Under the pieces are notes generated by a model that was given only the letters and a program-made list of their open reading frames with translations, was not told the DNA's origin and searched no databases. The position numbers and the translations under genes are program-made. From Hemerocallis citrina (Eukaryota > Streptophyta > Magnoliopsida > Asparagales > Asphodelaceae): 64,000 nt of DNA. Where the stretch lies: the NCBI GenBank assembly GCA_017893485.1, contig CM030366.1, positions 180,631,981 to 180,695,980 on the forward strand, in the 5' to 3' direction. This document shows positions 21,681-33,214 of the stretch, one piece after another. How positions within the stretch are numbered: position 1 is the first letter of the stretch; every line of letters starts with the position of its first letter.

Positions 21681-22320
21681 CTGCAACCTCATTGTCACTA
21701 TCTATCTATCGGGAACAGGAAGTAGACCAAATTAGAATGCATTGCATAGCGAGGGTTCGAATCCCTAAACTTGGAGACAACGGCTTGATTTCGAAGGTAT
21801 GTAGTATGGGATGCATACATTCCAAAGTCTCGCTTGCATTAGACTAAGTACATCTTTGACTTGTGCATTAGATACCAGAGTATATCATACACGGACGTAC
21901 TAGACGCAACCCTACCTCCCCTTCATTCTAGCCACTTTTCCCTTGTATTCATATTTGATCTATCTGGTTTAGAAATCGCTGTTTTTTTATCAGCATTACG
22001 TCAGTAGGATTACTGACGTGCCTACTCTTTTAGGTACTAGATGCCGACCCGTGGAGTCCAGGAAGGCTCAAGCCTGATGGTACATCCAAGTGACAGGTCC
22101 AAGTGTTCCTTATCCACTTCTGATTATATATATATTTTTTTTTTGTAAAACATGGGTTGTAATTTTCTGAACCAAGTTATGGTAACACTTGAACTCGTAC
22201 ATCATGGAATAAAAATTCATTTAAATTTTCCTGCTTTTTCCTATATTGTGACTGTTTGAAGGAAAGATTCTGGATTACGTCACGAATCACCAGTATAAGG
22301 ATTCGGGGCGTTACATCGAG

Positions 22321-23837
22321 AGCATATGTTTTTTTGTAGAATTAGGACCTCGGAGGTACAAAATGCTCTAGGAAGGATGAAAATAGGAAAAGATTTAGGA
22401 CCGGATGATATACCCATTGAAATTTGGAAGTGTCTTGGGGACGTAGGAGTGGATTGGCTAATAAAATTTTAAGGACTAAGAAAATGCCCGATGAATGGAG
22501 AAAGAGTATTTTAGTACCTATATATAAAAATAAAGGAGATATAAAAAGTTGCTCCGACTACCGAGAGATTAAATTACTAAGCATACGATGAAAATTTGGG
22601 AGAGAGTGGTCGAACATAGACTGAGACTAAAAACTACAGTGCCTGAGAATCAGTTTAGATTTATGCCTGGGAGGTCAATAATGGAACCAATTTATGTACT
22701 GAGGAAACTTATGGAAAAATATAGGGAGAATAAGAAAAATCTACATATGATTTTTATAGATTTAGAAAAAGCATATGATAAAGTCTCTAGAGAAATAGTA
22801 TGGTGAGTGTTAAATAATAAAAGAATAACTATTCGGTATATTGAGGTAATTAAGGGTATGTATGAAGGGGCTCGCAACGACCACAATTAGAACAACCACA
22901 GGAGAGACCAGTGATTTTCCTATTATAGTAGGTTTACACCAAGGTTCGGCTTTAAGCCCCTGCCTCTTTACTTTGGTTATGGATGAATTGACGCGAGGAA
23001 TACAAGATGAGGTGCCTTGTTAGATGCATTTTGCCGATGACATCGTCTTAGTAGACGAGACTAGAGCAGGAGTCAGTGCTAAATTAGAATTGTGGAGAGA
23101 AACTTTGGAAGCTAGAGGCTTTAGAATAAGCAGAACTAAAACATAGTATATGGAGTGTAATTTTAGTGATATTCAATACACAACTGAGAAAGTAGTGAGG
23201 CTTGATGGTCAAGAGATACCTAAGAGAGACCATTTCCGATATTTAGGCTCGATTATACAAAGAGATGGGGAGATTTATGAAGATGTTATACATAGAATCC
23301 AAGCAGAGTGGCTTAAGTGGAGAAGTGTCAGTGGTGTTTTGTGTGACAAACGTATACCTTTGAAGTTGAAAGAAAAATTTTATAGGATGGATGTTAGACC
23401 AACAATGATGTATGGAGCAGAGTATTGGGAAACAAAGAAATAACATATCCAAAAAATGAGTGTAACGGAGATGAGGATGCTAAGATGGATGCGTGGTAAA
23501 ACAAGGAAGGATAGAATTATAAATGAGTATATACGAGACATGCTAAAGGTAGCTCCAATCCAAGATAAGTTAAGAGAGAATCGTCTGAGGTGGTTTGGAA
23601 TTTGGATATGTCACACGTAGACCTAGTAGTGCCCCTGTTAGAAAGAGTGATTTGATAAGTATTGAGGATAGAGTTAGGGGTAGATGAAGACCTAAATTAA
23701 CTTGGGTGGAAACGGTAAGAAAAGATATGATAGCTTGTGACCTACCAAAAGATATTGAGCTAAACCGGGCAGAATGAAAAACTAGGATTCATGTAGCCGA
23801 CCCCAACTAGTTGGGAAAAAGGCTTTGTTGTTGTTAA
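22321..23837 (+). pseudogene. RTE-type LINE, part 2: reverse transcriptase and 3' tail
   Basis: Reverse transcriptase motifs follow in order: MKIGKDLGPDDIPIEIWK, PIYKNKGDIKSCSDYR, QFRFMPGRS with MIFIDLEKAYDKV, the catalytic HFADDIVLV near 23020-23045, and FRYLGSII. The 3' end reads AGCCGACCCCAACTAGTTGG and a GCTTTGTTGTTGTT tail, the signature ending of plant RTE LINEs. Stops and frameshifts are frequent. With part 1 it forms one element interrupted by 12.7 kb. Confidence 0.85.
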
Positions 23838-24282
23838 TAAACCTTCACATATCCGTCTGGCTAAGGCCAATTAACTGAAATGTTATTCACACCATTCTCC
23901 TCTTCTTTGCCTCTCATCTTTCTTTCTGTCTATTATCTCTCAAATCCTATAAACTTTATCCCCTTCACCAACAATAACCAATGACAACAGCATAGCAAGT
24001 ATATCTCCCACCTCCGGCCATTTCTCCGACGATTGAAGCTGCTACCCCATTGGGACTATGTAGATCTGATACACATTAGATTCGTCAAAGAAGAAGAAGA
24101 AGAACAAGATAGCAGCAACACATGCCAGCAGCAAGTGGAAGAAGCAACAAGGCAGCAGCGACAAGGCAGCAACAACAATATGTCAAACGACTGCCATATT
24201 GGGTAGTCGACCACAAGGACCACTGCTGCTTTCGGCTGCATTACAATCGACTGTATTTTATTGCATCCGACCGCAAGTGGAT
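23838..24282. other. Spacer or unresolved 5' edge of Copia B
   Basis: Intron sequence, then a CAG/CAA-rich stretch (24100-24185). It may be the outer part of the Copia B 5' LTR, because the 3' LTR seems shortened at its outer end. No boundary or target duplication could be fixed. An ORF across 24122-24685 spans LTR sequence and is not a gene. Confidence 0.4.
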
Positions 24283-24687
24283 TGATGCTCTCATTGGCCT
24301 CGACTTAAATGCGGTCAACATGCCTTGGGCCAGTCAACCGCTACGGTGCTCAGTCAATGTTTTAAATATATGGCCGAGATATGTAACCCTATATATATGT
24401 ATTGAATACGAAATTAGGCTATTCCAAGAAAGATTTGGTTGTCAACTTTTGACATATTCAAAAGGAGAGGAAACCCTACACCATGAAAGTGAGATCCTAA
24501 GAGATTGTAAAGCTTGTTGTTTATTCATAATTTTTAATGGAATGGCAGCAGTGCCCCTGCACCAGAAAGTAGTCATTTACTGGGTGAACCTCGAGAAAAA
24601 CCTTGTGTTTGTGTGTTGTTGGTTGCGCTTGTTTCTCATATTTTTTCACTTTCTTGTTTTCAATCTCGCAAGTTATCAGATATAACA
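24283..24687 (+). repeat. Copia B 5' LTR (minimum extent)
   Basis: It ends ATCAGATATAACA before the primer site. The outer edge is set by where similarity to the 3' copy starts; the true edge may lie further left. Confidence 0.6.
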
Positions 24688-24689
24688 GA

Positions 24690-24703
24690 TTGGTATCAAA
24701 GCA
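24690..24703 (+). other. Copia B primer-binding site
   Basis: TTGGTATCAAAGCA, a diverged initiator-methionine tRNA site two bases after the LTR. Confidence 0.7.
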
Positions 24704-24717
24704 TCAGGTTATTTAGG

Positions 24718-25480
24718 ATGAGTGAAAAGGGGAAAGCCAAAAATTCGATGGCACTGATTTCTCGATATTGAAGATTCAAATGGTGATGTACCTCCGCTAG
24801 AAAGACCTACACGGTCTGTTGTTTGACGATAACCCAAAGGTGTAGACAAGAATGTGAAGATCCTTGCGGAATGGAATCATGTGGAACAGAAAGCGCTTCG
24901 GGCAATTATGTCAGCGTTGAGTAAAAAAACGCTCTTCCATGTTGAGAAGGCAAAGATCACACTGGGGGAAATGAAGATTCACACTGATATGTATGAGAAA
25001 CCGTCTGAATCGAACCAGATTCTTCATTTGAAGAAATTAGTTAATATGAAATTGGCAGAGGGGTTCAGTAGATGAGCATGTAAACAATTTTTGTAGTATA
25101 CAATCAATTCGAATCTGCAGGATTAAAGTCTATAGAGATAACACATGCATTGTTATTCCTATTTATTCTCCCCGGTGAAACAAACTATTAGAGGTACTAT
25201 GACAGATGCGACTCCTCTGAAGGATGTTGTGAACAACAACATGAACGAGGATGCGAGAAGAGAAATGGAAATATCTTCTAGCAGCTTCCCACTACTAGTT
25301 TAGAAATGTAGGAGAAGCAACAATATAGGAGGTCAAAAAGTAGAAATTACATAGCAAAATTTAAACCAAGGGTCGCAAAGGCGATTGTTGGCATTGTCAT
25401 AAGAAGGAACACAGGAGAGACCAACCAATGTGAAGTGTACAAGAAGAGGCGATGTATATTGATCTACTCGAGTTGATTTA
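24718..25480 (+). pseudogene. Copia B gag remnant
   Basis: The readable piece at 24854-25075 gives KALRAIMSALSKKTLFHVEK and MYEKPSESNQILHLKKLVNM, the UBN2/Copia-type gag region. Stops occur on both sides and no zinc knuckle is clear; a WHCHKKEHRR-like remnant sits near 25390. Confidence 0.7.
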
Positions 25481-27300
25481 ATACAAGATGATTGGCTTGT
25501 AGATTCAGGTGCTTCTTTTTATTGTACACCCATTGTGTTTGATTGAGTACTATATGAGAGGTAATTTTGGTTCAGTCATAGTAGGGATTGGACAAAGATG
25601 CCCAGTTGTTTGAAAACGTATTATTATAAAGAAAGCTCATAGTGGTGGGGAACTTGTCTTGCGTGAGGCGAGGGATATTCAAGATGTAAGGAAAATTTTA
25701 ATCTCTGCCAGTAAAGTGGATACATAGGGACTTACAACATCATTTGAACATGGAAAGGGAAGATTACTACATGTTAAAGAAAAGTGTGCTGGCGCACTGT
25801 ACTTACTCCGAGGAGGTGATTCAAGTGATATAATTGGTACAACATCAGCAAATAATTTTTCTACAGTCGTGTGGCATATCGGATTAGGGCATCTTAGTGA
25901 AAAAGGTGTCAAGCAGCTTTGTTCCAGAGATCTTCTGCCAGCGCTAAAGGCTGAGATAGACTTTTGTGAGGATTGTGTAACAGAAAACAGAAGGCATTGA
26001 GTTTTCAATTGAGTAGGTGTGAGAAGAAAAGCGAGAAGCTTGAGTTGGTACATACAGATGTGTGGGTCTGGCTTAATCTCTTATGGTGGTAAGGGAGATA
26101 CTTCGCCATATTCATTTTGATGATGTTACTAGAAAGGTCTAAGTTTAAGTCTGAAGCGAAATGTTACAAACATTCAAATCTTGGATGGCTATTAAAAAGA
26201 GCAAAGTGAAAGCAATCAAGCTAGATAATAGTGGTGAATACACAAGTAAAGAGTTGGGTGCTTTTCTAGCACACGCATGTATCCAAGGAATAAAAGTAGT
26301 TCCTAGAACTCCACAGGAAAATGGGTAACAGAGATAATGAACTGCATGGTACTCGACAGAGTGAGATGTGTGAGGCTACATGGGGGGCTACATGTCCATC
26401 TTTAGGTAGCTACAGTGGATAGTGGATACAGCCATGTACTTGATCAACCATTGCACAGCTAGTATCCTTATGGGGGCATAATGGAAGATCTGTAGTCATC
26501 TAAACCTATTAGTTATTTGATTTGAAAGTTTTTTGTTGTATTGCATATTCACTATTTGACAGGGAAGAAGGAAAGAAACATGATGCAAAATCCAGAACGT
26601 GTCTTCATTGACTACAACAGCAATCAGTATGGTTACAAATTTTGGGACTTTCTTCATGACAAGGTCATTTCACAACAGAAATGTGGTAGGTATACTGATT
26701 AAGGCAAAACAACAAATCCATAGTTTGAATTCCAATTGGGTTCTAATGATTGGGTCCCTACAATGCAACGACAGCTACAAGAGGCTCATGATGAGCCTAT
26801 TGTAATTAGACCTAGCAATGGGTATGGGTCAAGTACCCGTGGGTACGAATGCCACGAGTACAGGTCTTACAGATCATGTATCAAAAGTTCTGCTCTCAAT
26901 AGGTTGATATTTCATGAACCCGTACCCATAGTCATGGTATACCCACGGGTACCCCCCATTTTGAACTTATTTGTCTTCCTTTTTTTTGGCAAAAAACCAG
27001 AAAACATACAATTGGAATTGGATCTGACGGCTCAGATTAACATATCAGAATCCATGAGGTGTAAAGATGGGATCTTTGAGGAGGTGATGAGGATGAGACC
27101 GGAGTGGCCATAATGGACGAGGTGGTTGCAGTGAAGGATGGCGGTGATGTCTTCAACACAACATCAGGCAATGTGAGAGGGCTTAACATCAGCAATGTAG
27201 TTGGAGAAGGAGCGAATGATGTCAGTGATAGGAGGGTGTGCATGACAAGGAGAATCTTGCATGTTTTAGCTTCTAGTTTTAGCTTTGGTGGATTGGGCGA

Positions 27301-27337
<37 letters not shown>

Positions 27338-29170
27338 ATTTTATTTTGGTAAATGGTGGATTGGGTGTTGGACAATGGGTTATGGGTATTTAGTTTTGGG
27401 TTTGGGTATATACATTTATAGGTTAAAATATAACTAAATAAAAATATGGGCAAGGTCAGGTACAGGTCAACTTTCAAAAATATATATATTTTAACGACCC
27501 GTACCCGGCCTGATAGAGTACTACCCACGGATACCCAACATGTTTCCCACCTCTAATTGTGATTGAGCAGAATATCAAAGATGAACAGGTTATCCAAGAT
27601 GAAAAGGTAGTGCCAAAACCAGTCGGGGAACCTGAACATGTTGGTGAACTAAAACCTGCTTCCAGGAGGTTGACATGAGAGTCAAGGCTGACAAATATAT
27701 TTGATCTATCAGTCAACACAGTTCACGAGCATAATCTGTACACATATATAGGTCAACTAGAGACTCATGATGAGGCTTTGAAAGATGGGCCTCAAATTCA
27801 AGGAAGTCCACTATAAAGGACAAGATAAACTCCTTGATAGAGAACAAAACTTGGGAGTTGACCAACTTACCTGTAGGAAAGCTTGCTCTAAGAAACAAGT
27901 GAATTTTCAGAATTGAAGATGAGCATATGGAAGCAAAAGGTACAAAGTGAGAATTGTTGTCAAAGGATTTTCTCATAAAGACAAGTCTTGCCTAAAGTAG
28001 GATCTTCGCTCCGGTGGTGAACACGGCTTTAAGTAGGAAAAATAGGGTTTGTCGACTGTGCAGTTGAAAATCTACACCTAGAGCCGTTGGAGGTTAAAAC
28101 AACTTCTCTCCATGATGATGTAGAAGAGTTGTACATGAAGTAACCCCAGGTTTTAAAGTCAAAGGTAAGGAAGACATGGTTTGTCCACCGAAGAAAATCC
28201 TATATAGGCTCAAACAGGCTCCACGATAATGGTATTTGAAGTTTGATTATTTCAGGCGATGAAAGGGATTCGAGATATGCAAATCAGATCATTGTGTCTG
28301 TGTACGCATGTACGCTAACAATGATTCGATAATTTTAGCTTTGTATGTGATTGATATACTGTTAACAGGTTCATGTATGAAGAAAATTAATGATGTGAAA
28401 AAGATGCTCGCTTCTCAGTTTTCTATGAAGGATTTGGGTGAGGCAAAACAAATTCTTGGCATGAAAATGACTAGAACAGGAAGAGTAAGAAGTTTTGTTT
28501 GTCACAAATTAACTATGTGAAGAAAATGTTAAAGCGATTCAATATAGATGGTGTGCAGCCAGTTACTAGTTCTTTGGATGCACACTTCAAGTTGTCTATA
28601 GACTTGTGTCCTATATCATAAGCAAAAATTGGAAGAAATGGCTGGAGGTCCTTATGCCGCAGTTGTTGGTAATCTTATTTGCAGTGGTGTCTACGCAGCC
28701 AGATATCACACATGCAGTGGGAATTATTAGCCGTTATATGAAAAATTTAGGTAAAGAAAATTGGAATGCAGTGAAGTGAAATTTGAAATATTTTTGCAAG
28801 TACTTTAGATCATTCTCTATGTTTTGGGGATGATTCATTGCGATACAAGGTGATGTCAATGCGGACTATTGCGGTGATCGTGATGGTTGTAGAAATACTT
28901 CAGGGTATGTCTTCACAGTTAATGGAACATGTGTAAGTTAAGTTTCTCAATTACATAAGGTAGTCACCTTGTCAACAACAGAGTCAGCATATATGGCATT
29001 TACAGAGTCTTCGAAGGACATGTTGTGGATTTCGAACTAATGGGTCAATTGCATAGAAAGCAACCTATTGGTGATATATGGTGCGACAGTCAAAGTGCAG
29101 TATTCTTGACAAAGAACTCAGCGTTCTGTGCTAGGCCTTGACACATCAAGGCGAGGTATCACTTTTTCAG
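25481..29170 (+). pseudogene. Copia B pol remnant
   Basis: Protease DDWLVDSGASFYCTP is near 25486. Integrase pieces include LDNSGEYTSKELGAFLAHAC and VVPRTPQENG (26215-26325). Reverse transcriptase shows LIENKTWELTNLP (27835) and a piece at 28308-28520 with ALYVIDILLTG, where the active-site YVDD reads YVID. RNase H ends WCDSQSAV-like and RYHFF (about 29085-29170). Frames change often; a hAT element splits it at 26807-27555. Confidence 0.75.
26807..27555. mobile_element. Non-autonomous hAT element nested in Copia B
   Basis: The left end TAGACCTAGCAATGGGTATG and the reverse complement of the right end, TAGAGGTGGGAAACATG, are related hAT-type termini; both sides then carry CCCGTGGGTA-like subterminal repeats. 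The flanking 8-bp repeat is ATTGTAAT (26799-26806) and ATTGTGAT (27556-27563). It is 749 bp. A (TC)n run at 27302-27331 is internal. The 125-residue and 82-residue readings inside it are not genes. Confidence 0.75.
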
Positions 29171-29182
29171 GTCAAGGGGGTC

Positions 29183-29465
29183 CGATGCTCTTGGCTGGTC
29201 TTAGCTTAAATGCAGTCGACCTGCCTTGGGGCAGTTGGCGACGTTGATTCGATATTTTAGATCTACAATTGAGATCTAACTTATGTAACCCTATATATAT
29301 AGGGAAATTGCTCCATTGCAAACGGATCTCGTGCACATGGGTATGCAAACCACTAAAGTCGTTGTTTCCAACAACGGCTTCAGTGTTAATATAACCTAAG
29401 CCATTGTTCCCAATAACAGCTTAGGTGGTTTGCAATTTAAAAGTGTGTTTGCAATGGAGCATTCC

Positions 29466-29496
<31 letters not shown>

Positions 29497-29777
29497 AAGT
29501 ACGAAATTAGGGTATTCCAAGAGAGATTTGGTTGTCTTTTAAAAGATTCAAAAGGAGAGAAAACCATACACCTAGAAGTTAAGATCTTGAGAGCTTGTAA
29601 ACCCTATTTCCTCACAATTTCTAGTGAAAATCACAGGAGGGCCTCTACGCAGGAAAGTGGTCATGCACTTGGTGAACCTTGATAAAGATCTTGTGTGTTT
29701 GCATGTTGTTGGTTGCATTTGTTTGTCTCGTATTTTCGCTTTCATGTTTTCTATCTCGTGGGTTATCAGGTATAACA
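29183..29777 (+). repeat. Copia B 3' LTR with nested MITE
   Basis: It follows a GTCAAGGGGG purine tract and ends ATCAGGTATAACA. It is longer than the 5' copy because of the MITE at 29302-29465 and a GT microsatellite at 29474-29498. Confidence 0.65.
29302..29465. mobile_element. 164-bp MITE in the Copia B 3' LTR
   Basis: The left end GGGAAATTGCTCCATTGCAA and the reverse complement of the right end GGAATGCTCCATTGCAAAC are inverted repeats. It sits within a TATATATA run, so the duplication length cannot be read. Internal CGTTGTTTCCAACAACGGC is itself a palindrome. Confidence 0.65.
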
Positions 29778-29987
29778 TGTTCTTCATCTTTTCCTCTACT
29801 TCTATTCTTCTCATCTCATTTACCTTTCTATTTATGTTTTCCCTAATTTCCTTAAATATATCTACGAACAAAAAATTGACTGAACTACCAAATGATGAAG
29901 AGAATGATTCTCACTCATAAGTAACTACATGCCATAAAAATGACCAATAGACGAGTAACTGAAGAGAATAAAAGAACTAAGGCATAC

Positions 29988-30118
29988 TCCATGATTATGT
30001 AGACGTTTGTCGAATCCTCACATGCTTCATAAAATTTGACAAGGTTTTTGTGCCCCGATAAGGCTTTCAAGATTTTAACTTCCCTACGGACATCTTCTAT
30101 TGCAATTTCTGTTGTCAT
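29988..30118 (-). CDS. CRK3: CRK exon 2: kinase N-lobe helix C region
   Basis: 131 nt between a TTTCTTGCAG acceptor and a GTATGC donor. It encodes residues 211-253 plus two bases of codon 254. It starts [14 protein letters not shown] and holds the helix-C glutamate region and the hinge-side VYIIM. The Glu codon is split GA/A with exon 3, now 22 kb away. The match to CRK sequences is continuous through this junction, so the exon is still needed by the gene despite the huge intron. Confidence 0.93.
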
Positions 30119-31947
30119 CTGCAAGAAAATATAAGTCAACTGTAAATTTTCTATCCAGACAATTACATAGATACAAAAGTAGTAAAGTTCAGTAAAGATC
30201 ACTAAAGATGGGTAAGTCTTAAAATATTAAAAAGGATGCAATTATAATCAAACTACACCTCATAAACAGTTAACATAGTGTAGCATATTCATTTGTTCTA
30301 GGTTGAAAAGATTAAAACTGGAAATTAATATGTATCTTTAGAAAGGTCAAGTTAAAATCTTTTGAACCTATATTTGATCCTAAGTAATCAGAATCCCCTA
30401 CTAATTTCAATTATAATAGCAAAACTACAATTCAGAAGAAGATCTCATCATTTTTTTCTTTTACATAAAAATAATAAAATCCTTTCAGGTGAAGCCGTTC
30501 CTGATATCTCACATCCCAATTCTCAGGCATGACCTTTGTTACCTGGCACTGGATCAAAAGATATAACATGGAATTTTAGCTAGTGTAATCTGTGAGACCA
30601 CTATCGAACAACTTAAAACTTTGGGACAAAGGTAGTAAAAATCATGGTAACAAAAATGTGTCTTATGCATAACAGAGATTCAAGCACGGATATAAAAAAG
30701 AAAATATAATCGTTAGCGTGTGCATTGCAACTGTTTCTTTTGCCATTTTTTGCAATATTGGAAGTAGTCAGCTTTGTTGAAGCATGGGGCATTACATGAT
30801 GTGCGCTACATCCATACTTATATGTGTATATATTGGGTGACCATGTAAGACACGACCTCTCCCCTTATTTTGAGGCCCTCCATGATACCAATCCACTATG
30901 AAAAACCCGAACCGCGCATCTTGTTCAACATGCCGAAGATAGCCTAAGGGTGTAAAAATCAAGACATTTCACATTCATTTTCCTATCCATTATGGCTTCA
31001 GAAAAATAAAGAATTTTTAGCCACACAATTGTGTCACATTGTATATAGGGAGGCATTTGGATGAGAACCATTTTCACAATAAGCTTCGTGGGAACTCCAT
31101 GCATAATTGATCCATGGATGATTTGAACTTTAATATTAATCAACATGATTAAATTAGACGAAATATGTAAAATCAGTCGTTTGAAATCCGTTTGTCCGTG
31201 CATCATGTCATGTAGATTAAAGCAATCAGGGATGCAATAACAGATAACCAAGAGTTATTGTGATTGTAATTCGTAATACACTATCTATTATAATCTGAAC
31301 TGTTTGGATCCACAAAATTACCTCCAAAACTTCTTGACCTCCAAGAGCCAAAATAATTCTTAGTCACTGTAGTAATCTAATATGTTTTGAGCTTGGTAGC
31401 TTATATATACAGGTGCTGCTACATGACTAACAGAAGATGAAGTACAGATTCAAATACTAATCGCATATCTCCATCACCTATGCAGTCCGCAAAATATAAA
31501 TCCTTCTGTTTCTCTCTTCGCACCCCCCATGAGTCACATACAGTAGAAACCTATAGCATATGCAATGCATTAAGCTGCCTATGTAGTTGATTTTAAGAAC
31601 TTCAGTAGTTCAGTTCCTATGCAAGCACTTAATTCGTTTAATCATGTGTTTGCATCCTAGGACATTTAGAAGCAAGATGGTAGAGGAATTCATATTTGGA
31701 AGAAAAATCGAATTTCATGGAGTTGTAGTTCTACATTCATTCTTTGTTTCAAAGAAAAAAGAAAAAGATTGAACAGAAACATGTACAAGATTGTTGGAAG
31801 CATAAAGCAAAGTGAAGTGGGAGGTTTAGAATTTTACAGCTTCAGCAACAAAAATCGCAAAGATCATTTTGAAAAAATAGAAATAAGTATGTTCATCAAT
31901 ATACCAAGCGAATTTTAAGATATAGCACTTAAAACTTGAAATGTAAC
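30119..31947. other. CRK intron 1, left part
   Basis: AT-rich intron. I see no supported gene, RNA or transposon in it. Confidence 0.5.
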
Positions 31948-32270
31948 TGTTAAAGTAGTCTTAGTATTAGTCCCACATCTGAAATAAACTTAGATTGTTC
32001 TTTGTACTCTCCTATATATATAAGGTCATGTATTCAGTTATGAGTAATCCCAATAAAGTATTCTTTTCAGTCTCTATACTTTTACATGGTATCAGAACAA
32101 CCCAGGTTCGAATCCCACAGGCTACTCAATTTAAATGCGGATTTTTTTAAATAAAATACCGCTATGTATAGTCCAGGTCTCAGCCCACAATTTGTTTAGC
32201 GTTTATCTTGTTTCTTTGGCCCATAAAAAAAGGACTCTTGATCTCACGGGGTGTGTTAGAATACAAGTAC
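31948..32270 (+). mobile_element. Short LTR plus primer site (TRIM-like or truncated Copia)
   Basis: A block of about 138 bp (31948-32085) runs TGTTAAAGTAGTC to ACTTTTACA, with a TATATATATAAGG box and a CAATAAAGT signal. TGGTATCAGAAC follows directly as a primer site, then leader-like sequence ending near a CTCACGGGGTG purine tract at about 32250. No second LTR or coding region is clear. It may be a TRIM that lost one LTR or a truncated Copia. Confidence 0.5.
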
Positions 32271-32561
32271 AATTTTCCTCAACCCTTTTACAACTTCGAA
32301 GTTTTAGCTTAGTGGCAGAGACTTTCAAAGTTTCTAAATTTAGCGCCCATTATAGTAGTCCTTTAGTCTGGCATCTCAGATTTTTGTAAGTGCTCTTAAT
32401 TACAAACACCTAGACTCTCTCTCATCAATCTCGTATGAAGAAGGACTTGCCGTTATAGGTGCATGTCCTTCATAGGATTTTCCGGCAAATTTGCAAGTAT
32501 GACACGCACAAAGTGCTCTTCACGCACAAAGTGCTCTTCCCAAATGAATTTTAGCTACTAA

Positions 32562-32936
32562 GAGCATATGTAGTTCTTTTCCATTTTGCCAAAATTTTCA
32601 AATTTTCGCAAAAAAATCCTGCACTTGTTTGCCATTTTGCCAAATGGCAAATGCCAAACTGTGGATGACGAAAGATGGTCTTTTTTTTTGTTGGATCGAC
32701 CGATCAATTTTATCCCATAAATGGATTTTTTCCCACTTTATCAACAGGAAATGTGTCTGAAAAAGAACTTGTTTCGTCCGACACATTTGTTTTTTAAAAA
32801 AGAATTCCAAATATGAGGGGACGGAATTCCCTCCATTTTTCTTTTCAAAAAGCCAAATTATGGCATTTGACGACTACAGCGTCATCTCCAAAATGCCATT
32901 TTTGCCAAATTTGGCAGCAAACGACTACAGATGCTC
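32562..32936. mobile_element. Tourist-like (PIF/Harbinger) MITE in CRK intron 1
   Basis: The ends GAGCATATGTAGTT and, in reverse complement, GAGCATCTGTAGTCG are inverted; TAA flanks both sides (32559-32561, 32937-32939). Extended inner inverted repeats (CCATTTTGCCAAA / TTTGGCAAAAATGG) would form a hairpin. It is 375 bp with no coding. Confidence 0.8.
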
Positions 32937-33214
32937 TAATTGCATACACACATAACCTATGCTTAAAGGGAAAATAAATGAATAATACCTTAAAAGTTCT
33001 TTATAGTCCGAAAGAATATCAAAATCTTTACTGTCATACCACTCAAACATTAGAATGCATGCGTATCAACATCAGATGACATGCACTGCCCTTCCTTACC
33101 ATCTCTATTCATTGTTATCATCAGAAATTCACAACAATTATTATGCACCTACAAATTCGGGAAGAATAGAAAGTAAACTACATACATTGCATGTGCTAAT
33201 AATCTCAAACTCAC

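Larger units (their letters stand above)
9589..22315 (+). mobile_element. Tekay-type chromovirus (Ty3/gypsy) inserted in the RTE LINE
   Basis: Complete at both ends: 5' LTR 9589-12727, 3' LTR 18259-22315, target duplication TCGAG (9584-9588 and 22316-22320). The order gag, protease, reverse transcriptase, RNase H, integrase, chromodomain, together with LTRs over 3 kb, places it in the Tekay/Del chromovirus clade. It lies opposite to the CRK gene. Several stops break the ORFs, so it is not autonomous. A solo LTR is nested in its 3' LTR. Confidence 0.93.
18259..22315 (+). repeat. Tekay 3' LTR (4057 bp with nested insertions)
   Basis: Same ends as the 5' LTR. It is about 0.9 kb longer because of a 795-bp solo LTR with its 5-bp duplication, and a 120-bp tandem duplication at 20474-20713 that the 5' LTR lacks. 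Confidence 0.93.
24283..29777 (+). mobile_element. Decayed Copia retrotransposon B in CRK intron 2
   Basis: Two LTR-like blocks (24283-24687 and 29183-29777) share CCCTATATATAT, AGGAGAGRAAACC, CTGGTGAACCT-like and GGTTATCAGRTATAACA segments. A TTGGTATCAAAGCA primer site follows the first. Gag, protease, integrase, reverse transcriptase and RNase H are readable only in fragments. It is much older than the Tekay and Tat copies. Two small elements are nested in it. Confidence 0.82.

Noticed and set aside
23838..24282. Target duplication for Copia B
   Set aside because: TGGAT on the left and TGTTC on the right do not match; the outer LTR edges are uncertain.
24122..24685. 187-codon ORF
   Set aside because: It runs through the Copia B 5' LTR and has no family match; its 3' half matches the other LTR.
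26599..27352. ORFs of 68 to 125 codons
   Set aside because: They cross or lie within the hAT MITE and have no recognisable domain.
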